DNA of 64,000 nt from Sphingopyxis sp. H073 (lineage in GTDB: Bacteria > Pseudomonadota > Alphaproteobacteria > Sphingomonadales > Sphingomonadaceae), in NCBI RefSeq assembly GCF_001468395.1, contig NZ_LNSG01000004.1, positions 1-64,000 on the forward strand, given 5' to 3'. Every line of letters starts with the position of its first letter. Positions within the stretch are counted from its first letter, which is position 1. Below the pieces are notes generated by a model that saw only the letters and a program-made list of their open reading frames with translations, did no database searches and had not been told where the DNA came from. Below, piece after piece: positions 35,550-43,985 of this stretch. The translations under genes and the position numbers were made by a program.

Positions 35550-36548
35550 ATGGCTATCCTGGTCACCGGTATCGCAGGATTCATCGGAATGCATGTCGCG
35601 GCAAGGCTGCTCGCGCGCGGAGAAACTGTCGTAGGCATCGACAATTTCAACGATTATTACGCCGTTGCCCTGAAGAACGCCCGCATCGCAGAGTTGGAAC
35701 GCTGCGGCGCCGACCGGCTCACCGTCCACACCGCCGATATCGGCGACGAGGCGGCGCTGGCGTCGGCGCTTGGGACTGTGAATTTCGACCGGATCGTCCA
35801 TCTCGCCGCGCAGGCAGGGGTGCGTTATTCGATCGACAACCCCGCTGCCTACGTCCGTTCGAACCTTGCCGGGCATCTCAACATCCTCGAACTCGCGCGT
35901 CATCGCAACGTGGCGCACCTCGTCTATGCCTCCTCTTCCTCGGTCTATGGCGCCAACAAGAGCATGCCTTTCAGGGTCGAAGACCGCACCGACCATCCGA
36001 TCTCGCTTTACGCCGCGACGAAGCGCGCCGACGAATTGATGAGTGAAACCTACGCGCATCTGTTCCGCATCCCGCAGACAGGGCTGCGCTTCTTCACCGT
36101 CTATGGCCCGTGGGGACGCCCCGACATGGCGCTGTGGAAATTCACGGCGAACATCCTCGAGGGCAAGCCGATCGACGTCTACAATCACGGCGATATGCAG
36201 CGCGACTTCACCTATATCGACGATATCGTCGACGGTGTGCTGCGCAGCCTTGATCATCCCCCGGCCGACGACGGCAAGGAAAAGGCGGGCGGCTTTACCA
36301 CCCCGCACCGAATCTATAACATCGGTAACAACCAGCCCGAGCCTCTGATGGATCTGATCGCGACGATCGAGGCGGCGTGCGGACGCAAGGCGGCGCTCAA
36401 TTTGCTGCCGATGCAGGATGGCGATATCTCCGCCACCTATGCCGATATTGACGCTATTGGCGCCGATCTCGGCTTTGTGCCGTCCACCGGCATCGAAACC
36501 GGCGTACGCAACTTCGTCGACTGGTATCGAGCCTATTCGGGCGACTGA
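35550..36548 (+). CDS. NAD-dependent epimerase, UDP-glucuronate 4-epimerase-like
   Basis: A 332-residue enzyme starting at ATG 35550, two bases after the galE stop. The sequences ILVTGIAGFIGMHVAARLLARGETVVGIDNFNDYYAVALKNARI, SSSSVYGANKSMPF, LYAATKRADELMSETYAHL and GLRFFTVYGPWGRPDMA are close to bacterial UDP-glucuronate 4-epimerases. These convert UDP-glucuronate to UDP-galacturonate. With ugd in the same window this gives a complete route from UDP-glucose to UDP-galacturonate. The longer frame reading from 35283 overlaps galE and is spurious. Confidence 0.9.
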   Translation: MAILVTGIAGFIGMHVAARLLARGETVVGIDNFNDYYAVALKNARIAELERCGADRLTVHTADIGDEAALASALGTVNFDRIVHLAAQAGVRYSIDNPAAYVRSNLAGHLNILELARHRNVAHLVYASSSSVYGANKSMPFRVEDRTDHPISLYAATKRADELMSETYAHLFRIPQTGLRFFTVYGPWGRPDMALWKFTANILEGKPIDVYNHGDMQRDFTYIDDIVDGVLRSLDHPPADDGKEKAGGFTTPHRIYNIGNNQPEPLMDLIATIEAACGRKAALNLLPMQDGDISATYADIDAIGADLGFVPSTGIETGVRNFVDWYRAYSGD

Positions 36549-36704
36549 TTAAATATCAAATATATCACGGATAATACTAATTTTATTTACATTTTCCATG
36601 CCGAGCAGCAAGGGTGGAAAACGAGTGCGCGATCCAGATGTTCCTCGGTAGCCAAGCGATCGGGCCTGTGCTAGACGCGCGCCGCCCAGTGGAGTTTTGA
36701 CTGA
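36549..36704 (+). promoter_or_regulatory. AT-rich leader before the export operon
   Basis: This 156-bp gap starts with an AT-rich stretch at 36549-36600 that stands out in GC-rich surroundings. It is the natural site for the promoter of the wza-like operon. I cannot define -35 and -10 boxes with confidence, and there is no clear terminator for the epimerase gene. Confidence 0.4.
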
Positions 36705-37424
36705 ATGTTCCTACGCTTGATTCCTGTTTTTCTTTTGATTTCCCTAGCAGGATGCGCGGGGGTCCGTCCGCTTGGCGGGCCGGAAGGGATCAAGGTTGTT
36801 CAAGCGTCCGACCTGCCGCCACCACCGGGGATCGAACCCGGCCAGCCGGTCCGGCCGTATCGGGTCGGCGTCAACGATGAACTGCTCGTCGATGTTATCG
36901 GCTTCGAGGAATTGCAGGACCGCAAGTTCGTCGTGGATTCGACCGGCCACATTTCTGTACCGCTCGCTGGATCGGTCATGGCCCTTGACCGGACACCCCG
37001 TGAAATTGAGGATGAACTGGTTGACCAGTTGCGTCGCAATCATGTGCGCAGCCCGATTGTAGCGGTCAACATGTCGATCAACCGCAGCCGGCGCGTGACG
37101 GTCGACGGACAGGTCAAGGAACCCGGCCTCTATCCCGTCTCCGCCAGGTTGACGCTGATGCAGTCGGTAGCGCTGGCCAAGGGCGTCGAGGAATTCGCCA
37201 AACAGGAAGATGTTGTGGTTTTCCGCACGGTCGGCAACGAACGGATGGTCGCGCTGTACAATCTGGCTGCCATTCGGCGCGGCGCCTATCCCGACCCTGA
37301 AGTCTTTGCCGACGACGTCGTCGTCGTCGGCGAATCGCGCGCTCGGCGCCTCTTCCGCGACATCATCCAGAGTGCGCCGCTCCTCGTGAGTCCGCTCGTG
37401 GCGATTCTGAACGACAATAATTAG
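36705..37424 (+). CDS. wza: Wza/GumB-type outer-membrane polysaccharide export lipoprotein
   Basis: A 239-residue protein with a lipoprotein signal (LISLAGC, Cys17), a Poly_export domain (about residues 44-120: YRVGVNDELLVDVIGFEELQDRKFVVDSTGHISVPLAGSV) and an SLBB domain (VTVDGQVKEPGLYPV onwards). It has no visible C-terminal transmembrane helix of the kind found in Escherichia coli Wza and is of the shorter OPX type. It forms or lines the outer-membrane exit channel with the downstream co-polymerase. It is likely co-transcribed with the 37540 gene despite a 115-bp gap. Confidence 0.88.
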   Translation: MFLRLIPVFLLISLAGCAGVRPLGGPEGIKVVQASDLPPPPGIEPGQPVRPYRVGVNDELLVDVIGFEELQDRKFVVDSTGHISVPLAGSVMALDRTPREIEDELVDQLRRNHVRSPIVAVNMSINRSRRVTVDGQVKEPGLYPVSARLTLMQSVALAKGVEEFAKQEDVVVFRTVGNERMVALYNLAAIRRGAYPDPEVFADDVVVVGESRARRLFRDIIQSAPLLVSPLVAILNDNN

Positions 37425-37539
37425 GATGGACCACTCCGCGCCTGAATCCTCACGATTCGCATAGAGCTGTCTTCGTACCCCTAGATTTTTACTGAGTGGC
37501 TGCCCCGGCGGTAAGCATTTTCGAGATTGAACGACGATC

Positions 37540-39723
37540 ATGAATTACGTGAAAGACATGCCAACCGCCGCGACCGACACCGGAGCCGCGATTCCACCGC
37601 TCCTGCATTATTGGCGTATCTTCATCCAGCGCCGCTGGATCATCCTCGCCATCGTCAGTTCGACGCTGATCGCGGCCATTATCTATACCCTGCTTTCGAC
37701 GAAACTCTACACCGCGACGACGCGGATCGAGGTGGCACGCGAGGAGGCGAAGGTCACGAACGTTCAAAGTGTGCAAGCTGACGTCAGCAACGACGATCTC
37801 GAATTCTACCAGACGCAATACAGCCTTCTGGAAGCGCGCTCGCTTGCCGAACGTGTGGCCCGCGAGTTGAAGCTCGCGCGGAACAAGGAATTCATCAAAA
37901 ACGAGAATATCCGCCTGTCGGGAATCGACTTTTTCAGCGACGTCGATCCTGCCGAACTGACGCGGGCGCAGCAGGAGGAACTTGAGGCGAAGATCGTGAA
38001 GGCGCTGCGCAACCGCCTGTCGATCAGCCCGATCCGCCAGTCGAGCCTGATCGACATCAGCTATACAAGCAACGATCCGGAGCTTGCGGCGCTGATCGCC
38101 AATACTTGGGCCAAACAGTTCATCGCGTCGAACCTCGACCGCCGCTTCGCTTCCACGGCGGATGCGCGACAGTTCTTGCAAACGCGGATCGACGAGCTTC
38201 GCGAGCTGCTCGAACGGTCGGAACGTAGCCTCGTCGGCTATTCGGCGGATAAGGAAATCATCGCGCTGACCAGCGAAGAAGGCAATGACGGCAGGACGCG
38301 CACGTTGAAAACGCTCGCCTCGGCGAATCTGGAGGCGCTGAATAACGCGCTTGCCGAAGCGACCGCGGCGCGCGTCGAAGCAGAGAGTGCGGCGAAACAG
38401 TCGGGGATCAACACGGCGACGCTGACGAACCTCGCGCTCAACGGCATGCGCGAAAAGCGCGCGCAGGTCGCGTCCGATTATGCACGCGTCCTGGTCCAGT
38501 TCGAGCCCGACTACCCCGGAGCAAAAGCGCTGAAATCGCAGATCGATGCCCTCGACCGCTCAATCGCGGCCGAAGAGCGCCGGATCCTGTCCAGTTCCAA
38601 CACAACCTATCGTCAGGCGTTGCAGCGCGAGAATGACCTGCGTGTCCGCGTGAACAAGCTGAAGGCGGCGCTGATCGACCAGCAGCGGTCCGGCATCCAG
38701 CTCAACATCATCCAGCGCGATGTCGACACCTATCGCCAGCTCTATGACGGCCTGCTCCAGCGCTACAAGGAAATCGGCGTTGCTGGCGTGGGGCAGAATA
38801 ATATTTCGGTGATCGATCGTGCCAAGGTGCCCGACAAGCCGTCGCGCCCCAGCATGCCGATCAACCTTGCGTTGGGCCTGCTTGCCGGCCTGCTCCTGTC
38901 GGGCGGCGTGATCTTCGCGCTCGAACAGATCGACGACAGCATCCAGGATCCTTCGGACGTCAGCCGCAAGCTAGGTCTCCCTCTGCTCGGGACCGTTCCG
39001 GCGCAGGACGAGGATACGCTGCGCGATGATATCCGCGATCCCAAGACAGACATTTCCGAGGCGGTATTGTCGTTGCAGACGAACCTGTCCTTCCTCACCG
39101 ATCACGGCGTACCGCGATCCTTCATGCTCACCAGTTCGCGAGCGTCCGAAGGCAAGTCGACCACCTCGCTCGCGCTGGCAATTTCGCTGGTTCGCATCGG
39201 TCGCAAGGTTCTGCTCGTAGATGCCGACATGCGATCTCCCTCTGTCAACGAATTGCTCGAGCTCGCCAACGATCACGGTCTCAGCAACTTTCTGGCCGGC
39301 GCCGACGACTGGCGGGCTCTGATCCAGCCGACCGATATCACGGGTCTTTCCGCGCTGACCGCCGGGCCGATCCCCCCCGCTTCGGCCGCCTTGCTCGCAA
39401 CGCAGCGCTTCAACGGGCTCATCGCAGAGGCTTCGGGTGCCTATGATCATATCGTCATCGACGCCCCGCCGGTGATGGGTATGGCCGACGCGCCGCTGCT
39501 GTCGCAGAAGTGCGAAGGCGTGATCTTCGTGATCGAATCGGGTGGCGTCCGCGTCCGTGGCCTCCAGAATGCCATCGGTCGCCTGAATTCCGTCAACGCA
39601 AAGCTCTTCGGCGCTGTCGTCACCAAGCTGGACGTTCGCAAGCAGGGTCTGCTCTATGGCTATGGCTATGGCTATGGATACGGCTATGGTGCGGATCGCT
39701 GGGAAGAGGACGACCGCGACTGA
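37540..39723 (+). CDS. wzc: Wzc-type polysaccharide co-polymerase with tyrosine autokinase domain
   Basis: A 727-residue inner-membrane protein. It has a Wzz domain with a first membrane helix (IILAIVSSTLIAAIIYTLL), a long periplasmic coiled coil (about residues 80-420), the proline-rich PDKPSRPSMPI motif and a second membrane helix. The cytoplasmic BY-kinase domain carries Walker A SSRASEGKSTTSLALA, Walker A' VLLVDADMR and Walker B HIVIDAPP. The C terminus is a tyrosine cluster with six Tyr-Gly repeats, the expected site of autophosphorylation. It controls polymer length and export. Confidence 0.93.
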   Translation: MNYVKDMPTAATDTGAAIPPLLHYWRIFIQRRWIILAIVSSTLIAAIIYTLLSTKLYTATTRIEVAREEAKVTNVQSVQADVSNDDLEFYQTQYSLLEARSLAERVARELKLARNKEFIKNENIRLSGIDFFSDVDPAELTRAQQEELEAKIVKALRNRLSISPIRQSSLIDISYTSNDPELAALIANTWAKQFIASNLDRRFASTADARQFLQTRIDELRELLERSERSLVGYSADKEIIALTSEEGNDGRTRTLKTLASANLEALNNALAEATAARVEAESAAKQSGINTATLTNLALNGMREKRAQVASDYARVLVQFEPDYPGAKALKSQIDALDRSIAAEERRILSSSNTTYRQALQRENDLRVRVNKLKAALIDQQRSGIQLNIIQRDVDTYRQLYDGLLQRYKEIGVAGVGQNNISVIDRAKVPDKPSRPSMPINLALGLLAGLLLSGGVIFALEQIDDSIQDPSDVSRKLGLPLLGTVPAQDEDTLRDDIRDPKTDISEAVLSLQTNLSFLTDHGVPRSFMLTSSRASEGKSTTSLALAISLVRIGRKVLLVDADMRSPSVNELLELANDHGLSNFLAGADDWRALIQPTDITGLSALTAGPIPPASAALLATQRFNGLIAEASGAYDHIVIDAPPVMGMADAPLLSQKCEGVIFVIESGGVRVRGLQNAIGRLNSVNAKLFGAVVTKLDVRKQGLLYGYGYGYGYGYGADRWEEDDRD
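39655..39690 (+). repeat. six-unit hexanucleotide repeat encoding the Tyr-Gly tail of the kinase
   Basis: Six consecutive 6-bp units, mostly TATGGC with variants TATGGA, TACGGC and TATGGT, code for Tyr-Gly repeats at the C-terminal tyrosine cluster. Near-perfect short repeats of this type can gain or lose units by slippage, in frame, which would change the number of phosphorylatable tyrosines. Confidence 0.85.
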
Positions 39724-39768
39724 TGCTCGGCATCCGCCCAACGGGACGAAGCAAGATTCAGGTTGGAC

Positions 39769-40962
39769 ATGTCAAAAATCACTAGATTCTGGCCCCTCCT
39801 CCCCGCCATATTGCTGGCGGCGGTGGCAGGATCGAATTCGGTCTCCAATGTGTTCAAGCGTTCCTCTCCCGAACTCGCCATCGCGGCGTGGCCGGGACAG
39901 GCGGTCGCCTACAACAGCATCGCCGATCGGTTCGGAGAGACCCAAAAGCCATCGCAGGCCCAGCTGCGCCGCAGCGTTTCGGCCGCCCGAAACGCGCTGG
40001 CCATCGAGCCAAGCAACGCCCGCGCGCTCCGGACCATGGGCTTGCTTGCCGAGCGCAAGGCGGTCGATCTCGACCCCAAGCGCCTGATGTCGCTCGCTTC
40101 GCGCTATTCGCGGCGCGATCTGGCGACGCAGATATGGTTGATCCAGGATGCGGCAAAGCGGCGTGATTATGCTGCCGTGGTCTCGCATGGCGACGCCGCG
40201 CTCCGTACCAACGAGGGCAGCCGCAAGCTGATCCTGCCGGTATTTGCCGCGGCCTTGGCCGACCCCAATATGGCGCCTCCCATTGCCGCGCGCCTGCGCC
40301 GTCCCACGACCGATTGGGCCCAGCATTTCTGGGCAACCGTTCCCAAGACGCCGCAAAGCTTTTCCAATGTTCCGGCGTTGCTGCGCTCGCTGAAGGCGAC
40401 CAATGCCCTCCCCGACCCCGGCCTGTTGGCGGACATCGTTGCCGCGATGATCTCGCGCGGACAGTTGGCTATCGCCGCCGATACGGTCGAAGCCGCGCTG
40501 CCGGGCAAAAATATCATCGTACGCAGCGGCATGAACGACCGCCAGTTCGCGCCGGGCAAGGGGCCTGCACCCTTCGAATGGCAATATGTCGAGACCGGCC
40601 AACTGGATGCGAAGCCCGTCCGCGACGGCGGCCTCTTCATTGACGTTTCACGCAGTGGCGGCGGCATGGTCGGCCGGCGACTACTCGCCTTGCGCCCGGG
40701 CCTCTATACGCTGCGCGCAGAAATCAAGGCGGAAGACGCGCCGCAAAAGGAAGTGCCTTTCATCCGGCTCCGCTGTGCCGAGGGTCGCACGGCTCGCGAC
40801 TTCGCCTTCACCAACGACAAGGGCCGCTTGCTTGTGAATAGCAAGGTCGATGTCGCGCCGGAGTGCCGTTTCCAATGGCTGGAACTGCAGTCGCCCGCCG
40901 TCGAACGTATCGACATCCGGTCCAGCGAACTGGTCCATCTGGAGATCCGCCGTGCTAGCTAA
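39769..40962 (+). CDS. hypothetical protein of the polysaccharide operon, TPR-like
   Basis: A 397-residue protein with one N-terminal membrane segment (FWPLLPAILLAAVAGS). The first half is helical and repeat-like (QAQLRRSVSAARNALAIEPSNARALRTMGLLAERKAVDLDP), as in tetratricopeptide proteins. The second half appears beta-rich (FEWQYVETGQLDAKPVRDGGLFIDVSRSGGG). I recognise no family. ATG 39769 is taken over a TTG at 39763. The stop overlaps the start of the ligase-like gene by 11 bases, so it is part of the operon and perhaps a periplasmic scaffold. Confidence 0.72.
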   Translation: MSKITRFWPLLPAILLAAVAGSNSVSNVFKRSSPELAIAAWPGQAVAYNSIADRFGETQKPSQAQLRRSVSAARNALAIEPSNARALRTMGLLAERKAVDLDPKRLMSLASRYSRRDLATQIWLIQDAAKRRDYAAVVSHGDAALRTNEGSRKLILPVFAAALADPNMAPPIAARLRRPTTDWAQHFWATVPKTPQSFSNVPALLRSLKATNALPDPGLLADIVAAMISRGQLAIAADTVEAALPGKNIIVRSGMNDRQFAPGKGPAPFEWQYVETGQLDAKPVRDGGLFIDVSRSGGGMVGRRLLALRPGLYTLRAEIKAEDAPQKEVPFIRLRCAEGRTARDFAFTNDKGRLLVNSKVDVAPECRFQWLELQSPAVERIDIRSSELVHLEIRRAS

Positions 40963-42391
40963 GCGCAAGACCCGAGGCACGATATTTCCGAAACGGGCGC
41001 CCGGAACGGCGATCCCGAAGCAGTGGCGCAGCTTCCTGCTTGTCGGACTGTTTCTGTTTTTCATCTTTCTGACCGGCGGAGCATCGCGAAGCGAGGTCAT
41101 GTCGCTTCCCTTCCTTCGCGGCGTCAGCGCACTCGTCATCGGTTTCGCGCTTGTCGGCATTTCGCGCGACGAGCTTCAGTCGGTGCGCCAGCCATTGATG
41201 CTATGCGGCCTCATGGCGGTGTTGATTGCACTGCAACTGGTTCCGTTGCCGCCGGAAATTTGGAGCAGTCTGCCTGGACGCGCCCCGCTTCTTGATACTT
41301 ACGCGGCCCTTGGAACCGAACCCGGCTGGCGGCCGCTGAACATGGTTCCCTATCTGGGCTGGAACAGCCTGTTTTCGCTGGTGGTCCCCGTCGCGGCGCT
41401 GCTCGCCTTCGCTCGGCTCCACTGGATCGATCGGCGGCGCGTCCTGCTCGTGATCGGCGCGATCGCGCTGGTTTCGGCGCTTTTTGCGGTGATCCAGATC
41501 AGCGGCGAGCCAGGCGGTCCTTTCTATCTCTATGCAATCACCAACCCGACCACCGGCGTTGGCCTGTTCGCAAACCGTAACCACCAAGGCTTCCTGCTCG
41601 CGACAACGATCCCCATTCTCGTTGCCTGCTGGCAGCTTAGCCGGGGAAGCAACGGAATGCCGCGCTTCCATATTTCGGTCGTGGCCGGGCTCGTCATCTT
41701 CCTGTTCGTTTTGCTCATGGCGACCGGCTCCCGCGCAGCGTTGCTGCTCGGCGGCGGCGCCCTCTTGGTTGCGCTCATGCTGGTCGAACCCTCGGCCCGC
41801 ATCCTGACGATCGGCAAGAAAAACCGACAGCGCAGGATCGACTTGCGCATCGCCGTGCCCGTTGCCGCCATCATCCTCGCCGCGACGCTGACCCTGCTGA
41901 CCGGACGGACCGAAGCAGTGGACCGTCTCGCCGGGCAGAGCTTCGACGAGGAACTGCGCTTTGCCCTATGGCCGCCGATAGGAGACATGCTTCACGCATC
42001 ATTCCCGTTCGGTTTCGGCGTCGGCACCTTCGCCGAAATGTATCGCTGGTTCGAACCCGAACCCCTGCTTCGCCTTTCCTATGTCAACCAGGCGCACAAT
42101 GATCTCTTCGACCTGTTCCTGTCTTTCGGACTGTTCGGGGCCCTGCCCCTTCTCTTCGGACTATTCTGCTGGTTCCGCGCGTTGCCGGCTGCCCTGCGCG
42201 GCGCCACCCCCAACGATACGTTCGACGACATGCTGATGCGCCGGCTCGGCCTGCTTCTGATTCTGATCCTCGCGGCGGCGTCGCTGGTCGACTACCCGCT
42301 CCGCATCCCGTCGCTAATCACGCTGTTCATGCTGGCAATGGCCTGGGCAAGCGGCGCGGCATCGAAACCCGTCAACGGTCTGGGCCGGTAA
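40952..42391 (+). CDS. O-antigen ligase/polymerase-family membrane protein (Wzy_C)
   Basis: A 479-residue protein with about 11-12 membrane helices and a long periplasmic loop containing the family pattern (GLFANRNHQGFLLATTIP, then FGFGVGTFAEMYRWFEPEP and the NQAHNDLFDLFLSFGLFG motif). These are the WaaL/Wzy_C signatures for transfer of a lipid-linked glycan. It starts at GTG 40952 behind GGAG, inside the end of the previous gene. Another polymerase-like protein lies at 50331, so one may polymerise and the other ligate. Confidence 0.85.
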   Translation: MLAKRKTRGTIFPKRAPGTAIPKQWRSFLLVGLFLFFIFLTGGASRSEVMSLPFLRGVSALVIGFALVGISRDELQSVRQPLMLCGLMAVLIALQLVPLPPEIWSSLPGRAPLLDTYAALGTEPGWRPLNMVPYLGWNSLFSLVVPVAALLAFARLHWIDRRRVLLVIGAIALVSALFAVIQISGEPGGPFYLYAITNPTTGVGLFANRNHQGFLLATTIPILVACWQLSRGSNGMPRFHISVVAGLVIFLFVLLMATGSRAALLLGGGALLVALMLVEPSARILTIGKKNRQRRIDLRIAVPVAAIILAATLTLLTGRTEAVDRLAGQSFDEELRFALWPPIGDMLHASFPFGFGVGTFAEMYRWFEPEPLLRLSYVNQAHNDLFDLFLSFGLFGALPLLFGLFCWFRALPAALRGATPNDTFDDMLMRRLGLLLILILAAASLVDYPLRIPSLITLFMLAMAWASGAASKPVNGLGR

Positions 42392-42393
42392 GG

Positions 42394-43083
42394 ATGATGC
42401 AACAGCCGGGGATCGAGGCCACCGCCACGCCGCCGACGGCTTCTGTCATAACCGCCGGCAAGCGCTGGAGCACAATGCAGCCCTTTCGCGACGCCCTTCT
42501 CGTGCTGCTCGTGTCGCCCTTGTTGCTACCCCTCGCGATTGCCACCGGCATCGGGGTTGGTCTCCGGCTCGGACGCCCGATCCTGTTTCGTCAGGAACGG
42601 CTCGGCCTGAATGGAGCGCCGTTCCACATCGCCAAGTTCCGGTCGATGAGCGACGCGCGCGATGCGTCGGGTGCGCTCCTCCCCGACTCGCAGCGGCTCG
42701 ACGCCTTCGGGCGCGCGATCCGGCGCTTCCGGGTCGACGAGCTCCCTGCCTTTTTCCAAATTCTGTCGGGCCGCATCGCCCTCGTCGGCCCGCGCCCACT
42801 TCCCGCTTCATCGATTGACATCCATCCGCTCGGCCACCTCCGCCTTGCGGTGAAGCCCGGCTTCACCGGTCTCGCCCAGATTTCGGGCAACACCCTGCTC
42901 GACACTGACGAGAAATTTGCGATCGACTGCCTCTATGCGGCGAACCAGAGCCTCGCCGGGGACGTTCGAATCCTGTTTATGACCGTCGTCACCATCCTGC
43001 GCGGAGAGCGGCGCGACGAGCTGGTGATCGCCGAAGCGCGGGCAAAGTTTCCGGATTTTTTCGGCGGGGACGAACCGCGATGA
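42394..43083 (+). CDS. polyprenyl-phosphate sugar-1-phosphate transferase (initiating)
   Basis: A 229-residue monotopic phosphoglycosyltransferase of the bacterial sugar transferase family. It has one N-terminal hydrophobic segment (LLVLLVSPLLLPLAIATGIGVGL). The motifs GRPILFRQERLGLNGAPFHIAKFRSMSDARDASG, FGRAIRRFRVDELPAFFQILSGRIALVGPRPLP and KPGFTGLAQISGN are the family core. Its substrate is not readable. It begins repeat-unit synthesis on the lipid carrier. The stop overlaps the formyltransferase start (ATGA). Confidence 0.92.
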   Translation: MMQQPGIEATATPPTASVITAGKRWSTMQPFRDALLVLLVSPLLLPLAIATGIGVGLRLGRPILFRQERLGLNGAPFHIAKFRSMSDARDASGALLPDSQRLDAFGRAIRRFRVDELPAFFQILSGRIALVGPRPLPASSIDIHPLGHLRLAVKPGFTGLAQISGNTLLDTDEKFAIDCLYAANQSLAGDVRILFMTVVTILRGERRDELVIAEARAKFPDFFGGDEPR

Positions 43084-43985
43084 AGAGTGTAGTCATTGGC
43101 GCAGTCGAATCCACAAGGATCACGCTGGAGTCGTTGGCCGCCGCGGGTACTCCGGCATCGCTGCTGATCACCCTGCCCCACACGCTTGCCGCCAACCACA
43201 GTGACTTTGTCGATCTCGCGCCTACCGCGGCGGCGGCGGGAACGCCGTGTCTTCGCGCCGCCGACGTAAACGCTGACGACATAATTGCCGAAGTTGCGGG
43301 GATCGCGCCCGACATCATTTTCGTGGTCGGCTGGTCGCGGCTGGTCAAGGCGCCGTTGCAGGCTTTGGCTCGTACCGGGGTCATCGGCTATCATCCGACG
43401 TTGCTGCCACTGATGCGCGGGCGGGCAGCCCTTGCCTGGACGATCCTGCTCGACGTTTCGACGACCGGCGGCACGCTGTTCTGGATCGACGATGGCGTCG
43501 ACAGCGGCGACATAGCCGCCCAACGCGAGTTCGCGCTGTCGGGACGAGAATATCTCGGCGACCTGATGACGATGCAGATGGACGCGCTCCGGTCGATGTT
43601 GGAAGAGCTGGTACCGCGCCTCGCCGAGGGCGAACGACCGGCCCGCGCGCAACATCATGAACTCGCGACCTACCTCGCGCATCGCCGCCCCGAGGATGGA
43701 CTGATTCTGTGGGACCAGCCGGCCGAAACAATCTGGAGGCAGGTGCGCGCCGTGTCGCGCCCATACCCCGGTGCCTTTACGCGCGTCGACGATGGCGTCA
43801 TGAAGATCTGGCGGGCAAGGGTCGCCGACCATCCCGAATGGCACGCGCAAACAGGACAGATTTTCATGACAGTCGACGATTGTCCCGTGGTGCGCTGCGG
43901 CGACGGGCGCGACCTGGTGATCGAGGAATTGGAAATGGTGCGCGCGAAGAAGCCGATCGGTCAGAAACGATTGGGGCGCCCGTGA
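43080..43985 (+). CDS. sugar N-formyltransferase (formyltransferase-family)
   Basis: A 301-residue protein of the formyltetrahydrofolate-dependent formyltransferase family. The catalytic segment reads IGYHPTLLPLMRGRAALAWTIL (about residues 100-121), followed by GGTLFWIDDGVDSGDIAAQ with the conserved Asp. The Asn that usually precedes the catalytic His (NxH) is Gly here. The C-terminal half contains IWRQVRAVSRPYPGAF, as in methionyl-tRNA formyltransferase and ArnA-type proteins. It would formylate an amino group on a nucleotide or lipid-linked sugar. It overlaps both neighbours by four bases, with a PIG-L deacetylase after it. Confidence 0.82.
   Translation: MKSVVIGAVESTRITLESLAAAGTPASLLITLPHTLAANHSDFVDLAPTAAAAGTPCLRAADVNADDIIAEVAGIAPDIIFVVGWSRLVKAPLQALARTGVIGYHPTLLPLMRGRAALAWTILLDVSTTGGTLFWIDDGVDSGDIAAQREFALSGREYLGDLMTMQMDALRSMLEELVPRLAEGERPARAQHHELATYLAHRRPEDGLILWDQPAETIWRQVRAVSRPYPGAFTRVDDGVMKIWRARVADHPEWHAQTGQIFMTVDDCPVVRCGDGRDLVIEELEMVRAKKPIGQKRLGRP

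Noticed and set aside
40952-42391. calling the O-antigen ligase-family protein waaL
   Set aside because: The Wzy_C motif does not separate ligases from polymerases, so no symbol was given.
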